A stretch of DNA of 64,000 bases from Ptiloglossa arizonensis (GCF_051014685.1 NC_135051.1:16201557-16265556); one strand, 5' to 3'; numbered from the stretch's first letter, positions 11,840 through 24,890 are shown. Notes: generated from the sequence alone by a model not told the origin. Program-made: numbers and translations.

Positions 11840-13850
11840 CTAACTACTAATTATTTTACACGATGTAAATATTAAGGCAAGTCTAAACTTCAATTAGAAA
11901 ATGAATGTTTATTCTGAAAATTATGATTCATTCCGAACGTTTATTCTGAATATTAATTCTGAAAATCACACAGAAGTAATAAAATAGTTTCAATGAACAT
12001 CTCTCTGCAAATTCAATTTTGGTCACAGCCACTTATACTTAACAATTTTGAAATAGATATAGCAATTATTGAAATTTTCATTGTTACTTGGAGCGATTCG
12101 AAACGATTGCACTTGGAAAAGAAATGGTACGAAGACCAATGTTTATCGAAACTTTTTGCGACACGACTTCTGACTCACCCTGTACAATGTAAGTGTGTAA
12201 GAAGAAGGTTGATGTACTATAACCGGAAATCTTAAAATAACATTGACAGATATGTACCCTGCATGTGTTGCCAAGCGTTCGCCTGGATTTTTACTGGAAA
12301 AAAAAAAACTATTTACCAAAACGTGGACGCAACTTTTGTTGACATTTAAACCCGCTGGACGCTAGCGCACGATAAGTGTTCAATGTTACCTCGATACCTT
12401 TCATCCGCGATCCATCATTCGTGATTTAAGGAAACAAACGCCCGAGACGTTTCGCAGCGCGGACAACCGGTTAAAAATATGCGGGAATTTGTAATTTTTC
12501 AAAGCTTACGCAAGCATTTACATCACAACCAAGTCAACATTGCCGCGCAGAATTACCTGCTACATAAGCTGTGTTCTCGAAACCTGACAACGAATCGATT
12601 ACGATTTGCGATAAAGAAATAGCGAAGAGAAAGAGGACTGGGGAAAAATACGAAAAGATTCAAAGTAAACAGGATTATGGCACAGTTGTGTCCAAAGAGT
12701 TTGAAAAAATGATTTTTAATATTTTTGAACTGGACCTGGGTTGAAATCTGTAGGTACTTTTTTTAAGAATTGTAAAATTTGGAGAATTTCTATTTTATGT
12801 ATGTGTTTGGGTAAATTTAGAAAGAAATCTTTTGATTATGATATTTAGGAAAGGTTGGATGAGTAGTATCGAGCAGAGATTTTGAAAGTAAGGGCGAGTA
12901 TTAAAGATTATTAATAAAATAGCACTGATGTAGTATTGAAAATAATTAATTTACGTTTTTGAGGCACTGTATTGAGGTTAGAAATAAATGATAAGTCTAC
13001 GATAAGAGTGATATCCTTTTTAATTGAAGAGAGTAGTAGAATTGTATGTAATAGAAGGGTTAATGAGATAAATAATAGTTACGGTGGTGGTGTAATCGAA
13101 AACGTTGATAAGATAAAATTAAAATTGATAGTAAAATTAAATTTAAGCGAAAAGTTACTACGAAACAGTTTGTGAAAATGTAAAATTATTTCTAAAAATT
13201 GTCTATATTTTAGTTTCTGTTTTTTTTTTTTTAATAAAATGTTCAAGTTAACAAGCTTGAAATACTTTGATACAATATACAGAGGTATCAAGACCCGTTG
13301 AAGTATAAATTGCTTCGAAGAAACTTTAAACGAGTCTTGAAGTAAAAGTGAAGGCAGCGAAGTGTGGTAATATTTCGTATAAAAGAATGTTTATAATGCA
13401 GTAACCTCCAGTGTGGATCATGTATTTACATATCTTGTGGTAGGAATATAACATTGAAGTTTGAGAATGGATGAGACTTATGAAATTTAAACGATTACAC
13501 GAGTTGTTAGAATTTTTTATAAGAAAATTGTCACGAGTATTGCTTATCCAAGAACAATATACTAAACATTTGTTTAATTCACTTTTCAAAATTGTATTCA
13601 CTAGATGGTCATAGTTGTGATTGATTTCTTCATTTGGTTTTTGAAAGTTGAAAACTACCTTGTCCTTTCCAGTACAAAATGTTTCTGCTGTTACCTTTTT
13701 GTAATAATATGGGAGAGATTATTTTATAACCGTTTTCTATATAAAAAATTATAACATTACTTAAGTCTATTCTTTAGATACAGCAGTTGCCAAGGATACC
13801 AATTACATTAGTGTTACATCTTGAAATATTTTTAAACGAGTAGTTTGAAA
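11840..13850. other. Mostly AT-rich sequence with a GC-richer patch, no gene seen
   Basis: 12240-12620 is more CpG-rich than its surroundings and is not flanked by an array; it could be a regulatory element. An isolated CACCCTGTA (reverse complement of TACAGGGTG) lies at 12176-12184. The rest (12630-13850) is AT-rich. Open frames up to 91 codons overlap on both strands and are unrecognised. Confidence 0.4.
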
Positions 13851-14250
13851 GTTGGCTTCAAAATCGTTTCAAACATACTCGAAACCTTTCCAAACTTCCA
13901 TAAACAACTTAAATCATTTAAATATCCTCCTTCTCGAAAAATTGTCAAGCAATACTTCAAACAGGTAAGTTCCAAAGTCGTTTCAAACGCACTCGAAACC
14001 TTTCCAAACTGCCATAAACAACTTAAACCGTTTAAATTTCCTCCTTCTCGAAAAATTGTCAAGCAATACTTCAAACAGGTAAGTTCCAAACTCGTTTCAA
14101 ACACCCTCGAAACCTTTCCAAACATAATCGTCTGAATTTCTCCCATTTCGAAACACTTTCGAATACTGTCTCCAAAATGTCGGTCTCGCAATCGTTTCAA
14201 ACACACCGAAACATTGGCAAACTTCCACAAACAACCTAAATCGTTTCAAT
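13851..14250. repeat. Tandem array, about 115-bp unit, about 3.5 copies
   Basis: CGTTTCAAAC(A/G)(T/C)ACTCGAAACC landmarks occur at 13864, 13979 and 14093, with a degenerate one at 14193. Units also share AAACAACTTAAA, CCTCCTTCTCGAAAAATTGT and CAAGCAATACTTCAAACAGG. The first two full copies are nearly identical. Frames on both strands (96 and 132 codons) follow the repeat and are not called as genes. The array meets a GC-rich island at about 14255. Confidence 0.9.
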
Positions 14251-15234
14251 TCCACTGGTAATTCGCAAAGATAGGCTCGAAAGTGGTCGTCTAGACCAGA
14301 ATACCCCCCGAAGTTCGCTCGACGTTCTCCAATCCCGTGCATTGAACGCTCGCGAAAAGAGCGCTTTCGCGCACGGCTATGATTCAGACCGTTTCTCGAT
14401 TCAACGTGGCGTCGAACAGAGAAGAAGAAGGAAAAAGAGAAAAAAAAGAAGAAAAAATAAAAGAAGAAAAGAGAGACCCCGGTGAAGTGTCGAATATAGT
14501 TATTCGATTCGGTCGGGCTCAAGCGTTATTCGCATATGGCTAGCCGTAGTCCCCTCGGGGATCATGTAATTACGCAACGCTATTGCCAGCACGGTAGCAT
14601 AATGTTCGCCCCGGGCTACTCACGAGTCTCAGCACAGATTTGCCGATTATTCGCCGACAATTCCGTGTGCAGAGAACGCTGCCGTGTACTCGCATAAGTA
14701 TATACGCGGACGTATATGTACCCTGGCTGGCTATCGAAGGTAATCGAACGCCCCGAAATACGACGCGGCCCGACTAGTAGGCGATCCTATTGGCCGCGCG
14801 CGGAATTAAAATTAATCCACGGCCTGCTCGACTGTGAATTATTCCACGTGGCCAGCAACCGATCCTTCGATCATTCTCGTGTGACGCGCGAAATGTCCCC
14901 TGGCAGACATCACCGATTCCCGTGTAAAAGTAAAATTCGCGACGAGTCCAAGCGTTGAATCGAGCATCGACTTCCAAGTTCTTCATCGTGCCCGGAAAAA
15001 ACCGCAGCTCGTAGAAAGGAGAGATACCGAAGTCCACGAGGAGACTTCGCGGCAACGTTCGTACTTGTATTCGGCGTTGGTGAACCGAACGACTCTCGAG
15101 ATCGAGTGTCCGCCATGTTTCCTCGACAGTAGTTCTTCGACACGTCGACCGCTGTGGGTAGCCGGAGCTTTGTACTCGAAATGTTTCTTCAGAGCGCCCG
15201 GAATTGGGGAATATTTCTTTCATAGTGGGACTGG
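14251..15234. other. GC/CpG-rich island, possible regulatory DNA
   Basis: A purine tract at 14417-14474 is followed by unique CpG-rich sequence. It contains homeodomain-type cores (AATTAAAATTAATCC at 14804-14818) and many CG dinucleotides. Overlapping frames of 67-149 codons on both strands are unrecognised. Tandem arrays border it immediately on both sides. Confidence 0.4.
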
Positions 15235-15850
15235 TGGAAAAGTACCAAGTGTAATTATGGTCTGTTGAATATTTTTGTTTTTGTTATGATTATTATGATT
15301 TGGGGAAACGAGGAAGATTTGTTTCCAGGTGTGGAAAATTTGACAAGGTGTCAATGAAATATAATATTTGTAGAATGTTACCTGACATTAGGAATAGTAG
15401 AAAATAACAAGTATAATTATGGATTGTTGAATATTTTTATTTGTTATATTATGATTTGGGGAAATAAGGAGGATTTGTTTCCAGGTGTAGAAAATTTGAG
15501 AATATGTCAATGAAACTTAATATTTGTATAATTTTAATTGACATTAGGAATAGTAGAAAATAACAAATATAATTATGGACTGTTGAATATTTCTATTTGT
15601 TATAGTATGATTTGGAGAAACGAGGAGGATTTGTTTTCAGGTGTGGGAAATATGGCAAGGTGTCAATGAAATATAATATTTGGATAATTTTAATTGACAT
15701 TAGGAATAGTAGAAAATAACAAATATAATTATGGACTGTTGAATATTTCTATTTGTTATATCATGATTTGGAGAAACAGTGAGGACATGTTCTTACACAT
15801 GGAAAATTGGTCAACGTGTCAAAGAATTCTAACACTTATATTTCGTTTTT
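15235..15850. repeat. Tandem array, about 157-bp unit, 4 copies
   Basis: (AAGTA)TAATTATGGA(C/T)TGTTGAAT recurs at about 15251, 15413, 15570 and 15725. Each is followed by TTGTTATA(T/G)(T/C)ATGATTTGG(G/A)GAAA, GAGGATTTGTTTCCAGGTGT and TGACATTAGGAATAGTAGAA. The third and fourth copies are almost identical over their first 80 bp. The array starts at the edge of the GC island ending at about 15230. Confidence 0.9.
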
Positions 15851-17079
15851 ACATTTCTATAAACTATAGAATACTTCGATTATTCGTACTATAATTTGGA
15901 GAAATACCAAAGGTATATCTAAACATATAAAATTGGTAGGTCAGTTAACAATGGCTTAAATGCAATACATACACAATAAAATGTTCATTCTTTGTCGTGT
16001 TCCAAATTAGTAATAACTATAAAGAATAAAAAGAAAAGAATTTTAAACATTGCAAGTTCATATCACGATAAGTGTCTTTCTCGTGCACCAAAACTGTCGA
16101 AGAATCAATCTTCCAGGAAGCATAATTTTTATCCCATCACTTTAATAATTATTCGAGATACCATTCTCTCTTCGTCCAAGAATTGTAGAAACGTGTTCTT
16201 GGATAACGAAAATCCTCCAAATCCCAGCCGAATGGAATTCAAGGTTCTCTAAATTGTTGCCAACCGACAAAAATATATTGGCCATTCTTCCTTACATAGA
16301 AGGCGCAACCAGTCGAATTAGTGGAACCCCGAGGAAGGGGAACCATCGAAACTATCTTTACGACACGAACTAAAATTGGACAGGTACTCACCTCCTCCAA
16401 GAATCTACATCTGCAGCTGTCTTCATCTGGAGGTTGTAAGACACCATACTCGTGGAGGAAAGTATACAGGGTGTCCGACAGTGTTCACCTCGAACTTTGG
16501 TAGCATATTCACCGAAACACCAAAGTGTACTACACACGATCGATACACCTTTTGCAATATCCAGAAGAAATTAACCAAGTGTCTCGAAAAACTATTCAGA
16601 AAACACCTCTACCCACGTGTCGCTACCAGAGAACTACACACTCGATCAGTTCTTGAGAATTCGATGGAAGAGATTGCACTTGAAATTTGATTTCTATTTC
16701 CAAAGAAGCAAAGACTCGAATCGTCGATTCGAGGAAGAATCATAGAGCACTTGTTCATCACTCGTCACGATCCCAAAGGTATACTTATCCCTCGATTCCC
16801 GTACGATTTCAAGATTATTCGAAAACATTACCGTTCGCCGAGTGGTCGATTCGGTAACAGCCGCGTCGGTATTCCACGAAGCCGAAGAAAAGTAGAAAGT
16901 AACAAAATACCCTGACACCATTAACAGAGACACACGATACCCTCTTGAATCTTATCCGAACGGGTTGAGGTTTCGACTCCATTAACCGTGGGGGAAAAAC
17001 CCGTAAACTTTTGGTACGAGCCACGTACCACGGTATTCGAAGTTTTAAAAAATGACCCGGGCGTTCAGCGTGCGTTAGC
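15851..17079. other. Unique sequence, no confirmed gene
   Basis: AT-rich to about 16000, then moderate GC. TACAGGGTGTCCG at 16465 may mark the end of a degraded dispersed repeat. Open frames at 16376-16690 (+, 104 codons) and 16694-17024 (-) carry no recognised domain. Confidence 0.4.
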
Positions 17080-18145
17080 TACATTTCAAGCCCACCCCAT
17101 TGTGGTCGTTCACGAGCGTGTCCGGTTCGCGCCCCCGTCCCTTTCTTGACCGACATTCCGCAGCAACAAGGTAGCGAAGTGGTCGCGGGATAATGATACC
17201 AGTTGCAATCTCTCGTAACCCTGTCATTCCAGCAACATTATTGCAAAATCCCTTGGCGGGTCTGTAATCAACCGAGATGAAACCGCAAGAACCATTGGTA
17301 CTGTTCGCGAGGAAATCAACCTCCCCTCGCAGCATCCCGTCCAAGTCGATGGTAAACCGAACCTCCCAAGTTACTATGAAATTCGCAATTATTATTTTCG
17401 TGAACGATGGAGAGAGGGTGGTGGTGGTGGGGGTATTGAAACGACGAGGCGGTGTATCCCTCGGTGAATCTAGCCCAGGCTCTCACGGTGTCGGCCCGGA
17501 AGTGACGGGGACGCGCGTACACCGGAAGCAGCGGTCGCTAAGGACGCTTGGCTCGCCAGCCTCGCTTGAGTCTAGGCAACTTCCTAGACTTTATTGCTCT
17601 TGCACGAACTGGTACAGGACCGTGTGCATGCTGCAGCTGCACCTTTTCCTCTCTCGTCCCTCCGCCGTCACCCCCTACCCCCCCTCTCTTCTCTCCTCTC
17701 CTCAGAGTGCCCCCTCCGCGCGCTCCGCCCTCTCCACCATCGCGGCTACGGAGAGCGGCAACGGTGCACTCGCGGCGTGCAATTGCGGCCGATGCATTTC
17801 GATGCCCTTCGAATGTCTTTACCACGAGGGGAAAAGCCGTGGTATTTTGCCGTGGATTCAATTCAACGATATCTCGTTTCAAGCCCCGCGGTGCTGCTGT
17901 GTTCCCTCGGACGATTGTACGCACGGATTGTTCGAACACGCGTGAAAAACCCTTCCGCGTCCTTTGGTACGGGGCGACTAAGTAAATCGGTGGGGCAAGG
18001 CGGGTCTGGGAGCGCGCGCGGTGCATCGTTTGTTCGTTCCTCGACGGTGTTTTGCCTGAGAAGTTGTCAGTGAGCTGTTCCACGATTATTTCTGGGAATA
18101 GTCCGCAGTGGGTTAAGGCGTGTCTCGTTCGCGAGACTCGATGGA
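17080..18145. other. GC/CpG-rich island, possible promoter or leader region
   Basis: Strongly CpG-rich, with a pyrimidine tract ending in CTCTCCTCAG at about 17695-17705 that resembles a splice acceptor on the + strand. There is a perfect 8-bp inverted repeat (AGTCTAGG...CCTAGACT) at 17569-17590 and a TCAGT initiator-like sequence at 18067-18071. Four overlapping frames of 145-222 codons on both strands are open here, which is expected from composition. None is recognised, so no gene is called. It runs directly into the array at 18146. Confidence 0.4.
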
Positions 18146-19235
18146 TAGGAGACCAGTGGTTGCTTCAATTTCGTACGCTTGCGATGTTGTCGTAAAGTTT
18201 ATTTTTGGGATTTTTTCTGAGCTGGTCGTAGAGAGATTTGGTATAGCTTGCTTGTGTATCGTCGATCCGAAACGAGAGAAATTGTTAAGTTTAATGTGTC
18301 TGTCTGAGATTTTGTCGCTGAGTTTATTTTTGGGATTTTTCAGAGTTGGTTGTATAGAGATTTGGTATATCTTGCTTGTGTATCGTCGATACGAAGCGAG
18401 AGGGATAATTAAATTTTAGGTGTTTGTCTGAGATGTTGTCGCAGAGTTTATTTTTGGGATTTTTCAGAACGCTCGTATAGGGATTTGGTATATCTTAGTT
18501 ACGTATTGTTGATCTGAAGCGAGAGGAATAATTAAATTTTAGGTGTTTGACTGAGATGTTGTCGCAGAGTTTATTTTCAGGATTTTTCAGAACACTCGCA
18601 TAGGGATTTGGTATATCTTAGTTACATATTGTTGATCTGAAGCGAGAGGGATAACTAAATTTTAGCTGTCTGTCTGAGATGTTGTCGCAAAGTTTATTTT
18701 CAGGATTTTCCAGAACGCTTGCATAGAAATTTGGTGTATCTTACTTGCATATCGTTGACCTGAAGCGAGAGGAATAATTAAATTTTATCTGTCTGTCTGA
18801 GATGTTGTCACAAAATTTATTTTTAGAATTTTTTTTAAACGCTTGTATAGGGATTTGGTATACCTTACTTGCATATCGTTGACCTGAAGCCAGAGCAATT
18901 AAATTTCATTTATCTGTCTGAGATGTTGTCGCAAAACTTATTTTCACTAAGTAGTGGTTGATAATATATACACCGGGGTTAAGTATATATTATTTGTATA
19001 TCGTCGATCAAGTATATATTACTTATATTTCCACCTGAAGCGAAAGCAATAATTACATTTCATTTATCTGTCTGAGAAACTATCGCAAAGTTATTCTTAC
19101 AACTTTCTACAATCTTTCGCACTGTTTTATTTGTATCTCATTAGCTACCTGACCGATCCGAAGAGAAAACAGAGTTTAAATTTTGCCTACCTGTCTGAGA
19201 AATTGTCACAGAATTCTATTCTATACCTTGGATAA
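18146..19235. repeat. Tandem array, about 123-bp unit, about 9 copies
   Basis: GAGATGTTGTCGCAGAGTTT-like landmarks occur at 18182, 18308, 18432, 18555, 18679, 18801 and 18921, with degenerate ones near 19073 and 19192. Units also share GGGATTTTTCAGA, GGGATTTGGTATATCTTA and GAAGCGAGAGG. Copies next to the GC island keep CpG sites; distal copies show CG-to-TG/CA changes and more indels, so divergence rises away from the island. Confidence 0.9.
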
Positions 19236-22200
19236 TGATATTAGTTGAAATCTTTCAAATTGTTGATCTGTTTCAAATCTTTCAAAAAGATTCATATCTT
19301 GTTTTCAATTTATTCGTACAAATTGAATAAATTACTCATTTGAACTAGGTATAATTATCACTACAATCGTTAATAATTTAATCACTGGTAATGACTCGAG
19401 AAACATTTGCATTCGTTGTACACTATCGTACTTGCGAATCGAAGATTATAAAAAAACAGTAACAACTTCCATCTCTGTTAAAGCTTTCACGGTTCCCCCG
19501 TGTTGCTGAATTGCGTTTTCCTTTTGAAACAACTATTTTAAAACCGTTGGCGAAGCTACGGATTTGCCCGAGTGCGTAGAAAAATTATTTTGAGAAATGC
19601 AATCTCCTTCGTCGTTCTTTTCATCCACGTTTCATTACTCCATTCGATGATTTCATCGTCGAATGTATCATTTTCAAGCCAGCCTCATATATCATTCCCA
19701 ATGCAATTTTCATCGCCTGGTATATTATTCAAAGCTGTCAGAATTTCATTAACTTCGTCCATTTCAGCTACTTCTTCTTCATTTTCTTCCATTTTACACT
19801 CCGTCGGTGCAGTTGATTGGACAACCTTTTTCCAATGTTTTCCACGAGTAATTTACCCGCGTTACTAGACAACTTATCCTCGTAAACATCGATCTCATCG
19901 AAAGTCGAAATTGTTCGTTGAAACTTGCCCTCGCGTACGTGTCGGTAATTACGAGAGTGGTCTAACGTCGTGAGTGAAGCATCTGGGGAAAATTTAAATT
20001 TATCGCATATTTTCGATCGCATCGATCCGCGTAATTATCAATATTAACCCCGAACTCTGCCCGATACGCTAGTTTCGTAATTACCGTGCTCGCGAGGTCG
20101 ATCTCGGTTTTATCGCAATGACAATGACGGGCGTCGACGAGTGAGATGACAGCGAGAATCGACGAGAGAAGATTCTCTGTTAAAAATGCCATCGTCTCGG
20201 GAACGTAGTCTCGAGCACGGAACACGTTTGCCCGAGGATTGTCCAAAAATACCTGTTCGTATCCCTCTGGCGACAAAAATGAAAAGAAAAGAAAAGAAAA
20301 GAAAAGAAAAAAAGAAAAAGAAAAAAACGCAACAAGAGATCTCGCGCGAAGCGTAAACGTTACGATCAACGAAACGATAAACATAACGGCATGGTGCACA
20401 CCCACTGAGCTTCTGGACCCATAAAAATACCGATCGTTCGTTTTTTATTCTCCTGGGCCTCTGTCTTTTTTATCAGGCTTCCAGGAGAGCTCGCTGCGTC
20501 TCAAGAATCGTCGCTGTTGTCGTCGCGTGATCTCTTCGCTTTGGTCGACTCAATCTTCTCTCGGTGTCTCTGCGTTTCACGTTTGTAATTTTACAACGAG
20601 ACACCCGTCGTCGTATTCCAGCAACGTTATTGTAAATTTACAATTTACATTGTCGAATTTCGCGATCACCACGTCGAGACACCGTGTATCGAATATTGTA
20701 CGGTATCGTTGGAAATTAAACAATTTATCGCGGTACCTGTACGATAATTATTGGTATAATTGTTAAAAAATTACGAAACAAAGACGGTGGTTCTTCACTC
20801 GGGCAATTTTCAATTTTTCGAGGTAGAATTGCATATTTTTTAATTGTAAATGTGGGAATACGAGAGTGCAACGATCATGGGCAAGTGCATGCACCGATAA
20901 TGCAAGTTGCATTCGATTGCATCGAAATGTACTGTATAGAATATTTTACCAGTATTGGTATAAATTTATTTAAATTTTAAAATTTTGTTTAATAATTGTT
21001 GATCGAGATTAGTCTTCGACGTAAAATTCTATTTAAAGACAATTGAAAGTAATGTAATATTAAAAGATCGATAAAATGGGTGCTGGACAATTTCGTAGAG
21101 AAATTTACGTTGCATCGGGGTATCCAAAGGCCGTATTTATAACTGGCGCCATAATAAATAAAAATACAAAGAACTCGGCGTCTGTATCGCGTTATAATAC
21201 GCGCTTGTTTTGAACAGAATTCAACAACACGTTCGACGTACGAGTTGTGTTTAACGCAGAAACGAAAATACTGTGTACGTTTCGTATTCTGTTTTCAATT
21301 GTTAATGAAACGAGTTGCTTACGGCTGAATATAAGTGCAAGTTTTGAACGAAATATCGATAAAATCTGGACGAGATGTTGACCGTCGTGGAAAGAAAAAC
21401 GCGTAAGAAAGAACGGGTAATTTTATTTAAGTATTAAATAAGCGAATGTGTAATATTCGGTATCGAATTTAATCAGTGCATCGGAAATGCAATCTCGTGC
21501 ATCGGGTAAACCTCTCAGCTTTATTTTCAGATTTCTACCACTAAAATGGGAATGTTGCGCGATTTTATCAATTTCAATTTAACTTCGATGAAATTATTTG
21601 TAACGAAATGTAAGACATCGTGTACATTCTCTTGGAAAGTGGTCACGCTTGCACCAAAAAGGAAACAAATATCGAATCGTAAGATGTATTTCCTGGGTTA
21701 ATTCGCATTTGGCTGGCGAGCAAGGATGGACGTGAAATATCTAATTACAAAGTTCGTTTAATTAAACGTTATCGACCCGTAATTTGGGCCCATTTCAGAA
21801 ACGCACGTTACATTTATCAATCGATATCGACGCACAACAAGAGGCAATTCAGCTTACATTTACTCCGGATCGATCTTTATCTCATTTCGGCTACACAGGA
21901 ATTATAATAATTTTCATTTTTCTTCTCCAAAAACAAAAAAAGGTAAAAAAAAGAAACTTCAGCTTCGTTAATTAAGTTCACCTGTAACAACGAACCATTT
22001 CGTTTCCTGCCCAACGAACGAACACTGTTATAATTTTACTCCGTGCGAGTAAATTTACCACGCGATCGTAATTCGTTCCCGGTACGAAGGAAATCAAAAA
22101 TTTCAGAGAAACCGCGACTATGGTCTCGAAGTGATTATTTCATCTTTCGAGATAAAAAAAAGGAACGTATCGCGCGCGCAAGAATTTTTTAACGATCGAC

Positions 22201-22435
22201 CGCTGTTGTTCTTGTACCTCTTGAACGTCGCGACGTAATTTCAATCGATTAAAAAACCCGGTGCAATTACTGGCAACGTAACACATCTCGAACGCGTTAT
22301 TTTTCCGTATTTAGGTCCCTGGCCGGTATGAATTCCATTTCCGAAGAAAATTAATACGCTCCCGACGAGGTTACCATTCGTGTAATTATATTTCCACGGA
22401 GATAACAGAGCAGCGGGCGTTTAAACAGGTATTCG
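19236..22435. other. 3.2 kb of unique sequence, no gene seen
   Basis: Mixed AT-rich and moderately GC-rich unique DNA. It includes an (AAAAG)n tract at 20277-20327 and runs with homeodomain-type cores around 21100-21180 and 22220-22440. Open frames up to 147 codons (minus strand, 19962-20405) overlap others and are unrecognised. Parts could be intron or enhancer sequence, which cannot be decided from this sequence alone. Confidence 0.4.
20277..20327. repeat. (AAAAG)n microsatellite
   Basis: Pure AAAAG pentamers, then A-rich imperfect units. Confidence 0.95.
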
Positions 22436-22985
22436 GGGCCCGGGTGCTCGCATTACCTTATATGTTCACATCTATCGGGACCTCAGCCCCCCTCTACCCC
22501 TCCCGAAAATCAATTTCACCTTGATTCGTCGTCGGTCTAACCTTTCTTCTGGTTGCGCGCCTAAATCGTCGTCCCACCGCGGTACCACGTCGCGCGCCCG
22601 TTTCGTCGGTCTCGTTCCATCGAGTTTTTCCAGTTTCGTGCAGATTGACAGACCGGCTGGCTACCATATAGAGTATCTAGCCAGACGGTGCCAGGTATGA
22701 ATGGAGCGCCGGTCGCTGTCGCATCGGACTCGAGAGCGAGAGCTGGACGGCGGGCAGCGAGTCGCAAGAAACGTGGCCGCAAGAACGCGCCGAGGGAATC
22801 CAATAAACACGAAACGTGTACTTCGTCTATACGAAGGATCGTTTTACATGACAACGGGCTCTCATTTTCGAAAGAGACGCGGCTACAGTGATAGTAGTCC
22901 CCCGTTCTCGGTCGGGGGACTTTTTCGCGCGAAATTCGGGGCTCGGTGCTTCGTTATACGGAACGGTGACGAATAAACGAGTATC
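22436..22985. other. GC/CpG-rich island, possible promoter
   Basis: CpG-rich unique segment beginning at GGGGCCCGGGTGC. A donor-like CCAGGTATGAATGG lies at about 22690-22703. Overlapping frames of 67-97 codons on both strands are unrecognised. No array borders its left side; the array at 22986 borders its right side. Confidence 0.4.
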
Positions 22986-23640
22986 GAGTCCTACGAGTAT
23001 CGGGTTCGTGTAAATAAACTTGTAGGAGATCCGAGGAAAAAGTTTTGGAACACTTAGAGACATTTTTGAGTGGTAGGTTGTTGTAAATATACTGGAGGAA
23101 ATTTTATAGGAATTTTAAGAAGTTTTATAGAAAATTTTGACTAATAGGTAGTTGTAAATATACTGGAGGAAATCTTACAGAAATTTGAAGAATTTTTAAT
23201 GAAAATTTTGACTATTGAGTTGTAAATAAACTGGACGAAGTTTTAGAGAAAATTTTGACTGTTAGGTTGTTGTAAATAAACTGGACGAAGTTTTAGAGAA
23301 AATTTTGACTATTAGGTTGTTGTAAATAAACTAGACAAAGTCGTACAGAAAATTTTGACTATTAGATTGTTGTAAATAAACTAGACAAAGTCTTATGGAA
23401 AATTTTGGCTATTACGTTGTAAATATACTGGACGAAATTTTACAGAAATTTTAAGAATTCTTATAGAAAATTTTGACTATTAAGTTGTAAATAAACTGGA
23501 CAAAATCTTACAGAAATTTTAAAAATTCTTAAAGAAAATTTTGACCATTAGTTTTTCATAAATAAACTGAACGATTCGTAGAGAAATTTTTAACTATTAG
23601 TTGTTGTGAATAAACTGGACGAATTGTTATTGAAATCCTG
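22986..23640. repeat. Tandem array, about 48-74-bp unit, about 10 copies
   Basis: The core GTTGTAAATAAACTGGACGA followed by AGTTTTAGAGAAAATTTTGACTATTAG recurs about ten times. Some copies carry an extra AGAAATTTTAAGAATTCTTA insert that lengthens the unit from about 48-60 to about 74 bp. Inverted copies occur at about 24745-24890. The array begins at the right edge of the GC island. Confidence 0.9.
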
Positions 23641-24890
23641 AAATGCATTTACACCTTTATTGCAAAAATTGATATCGATTGCTCATTCGAATCATGAGAT
23701 TTATATGGTAGATTTTTCTAATCGATATTTTCTGAACCAACATTGTAAGATTTCGTTCAATTTATGTACAATATTGAGTTATTTGAAAATTGTACATTTC
23801 TATAAAATTTGTATTAATATTACACAATTGCAATTGCATTCGAGCTCAAAATTTAAATTTGTACAAGAAATGTATATATTCGAATTATACTTTGAACCAT
23901 TGTTCGTTCTGCTCTGTGATCTGCCATTTTTCATTAAAACGATTAATAAACTGTCTACCGTGTCGTGTTCGTCTATCCTTAAGTTTCAAACTTGTCCTTG
24001 TATGATAAATATCATCTGGCAGTACTTTCTAAGTATAGAATCGTTTATTCGACTTTCGAAGTTTTTATGCGTTTGCGAAATCGGTTATTTCATATGCAAC
24101 AACTTAATTCTTACCTGCAACACGCGGAACTGTTACGCTTCATTTAACGATGGTGCAAAAATTTTAGCAAAAGGTACAATTTATTGTCAATACAAAGCAC
24201 GCGCAAGTGATTGCTTGAAAAATACTCGCTCGTAATGATACATTGTAAACATAGAAAAACGAGCAAAAACAAGCGTCAATAAGTCGAAACACGCTATTAT
24301 ATAATATAATAGTTCTCACGATTGTAATAGTTCGTACGAGCAATCGTATTTTAATGATAAATGAAAGTAGTTGCATTGTGCTTGAATAAACTTATCGATA
24401 CCAGTTCCTTCAAACCTAAACAAATTATTGTACGAACGGAATGTATGTATGCGTCGAAAATAACAAATTTCACCCTATGAATTCAATATTTTAAATTAAT
24501 ATACTTACTTAAGTATTTAATATTGCGTTCGTGTGCTTGGTTTTTAATTTTAACATACTACAAAATAATGGTTGCTCATTTGTAAAAACCTAGCATATAA
24601 ATCTCATAATTCGAAGATGCAATCGATAAGATATAAATTTTTGCAATAAAGGTGTAAATTTATTTCAGGATGCTCAATGTGTATTCAAATTACTGGATTA
24701 TGTTCTCAATCTTGAATAATATTTTCAGTAAGTCGTACAAATTTCATTAACAATTCGTCCAGTTCATTCGCAACGATCTAATAGTTAAAAATTTCTTTAC
24801 GAATCGTTCAGTTTATTTATGACAACCTAATGGTCCAAATTTTCTTCAGGAATTTTTAAAATTTCTGTAAAATTGCTCATAAAAGTGATT
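23545..24890. repeat. Large imperfect palindrome around an AT-rich core
   Basis: The left arm (about 23545-23722, end of the preceding array plus ATTTACACCTTTATTGCAAA and ATGAGATTTATATG) recurs in reverse complement at about 24590-24890 (CATATAAATCTCATAATTCG, TTTTTGCAATAAAGGTGTAA, then inverted array units with CGTCCAGTT and AATCGTTCAGTTTATTTATG). The spacer of about 870 bp is AT-rich. Arms show many substitutions and different spacing, so the duplication is old. It may be a degraded non-autonomous element or an inverted duplication of the array end. Confidence 0.7.
23705..24235 (+). other. Open reading frame of 176 codons in the palindrome core, identity unknown
   Basis: The longest open frame in an AT-rich part of the window. 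From ATG 23705 it runs to the stop at 24233-24235; an in-frame TTG at 23660 would extend it to 191 codons. The conceptual product is rich in Phe, Ile, Leu and Cys with hydrophobic stretches (for example EPLFVLLCDLPFFI) and a polar Cys-containing C-terminus. No signal peptide, domain or transposase motif is recognised. A frame this long is not expected often by chance at this AT content, but no splice sites or codon-bias evidence supports it. It may be an exon, a transposon remnant or chance. Confidence 0.25.

Noticed and set aside
17277..17945. 222-codon + strand frame with a Cys-rich end
   Set aside because: The same GC-rich DNA is open in two other + frames and one minus frame of 145-181 codons. 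No signal peptide or domain was recognised and an acceptor-like site lies inside it.
18122..18137. GTCTCG-TTCG-CGAGAC hairpin
   Set aside because: A 6-bp stem in a CpG-rich island is expected by chance and no transcript context supports a structured RNA.
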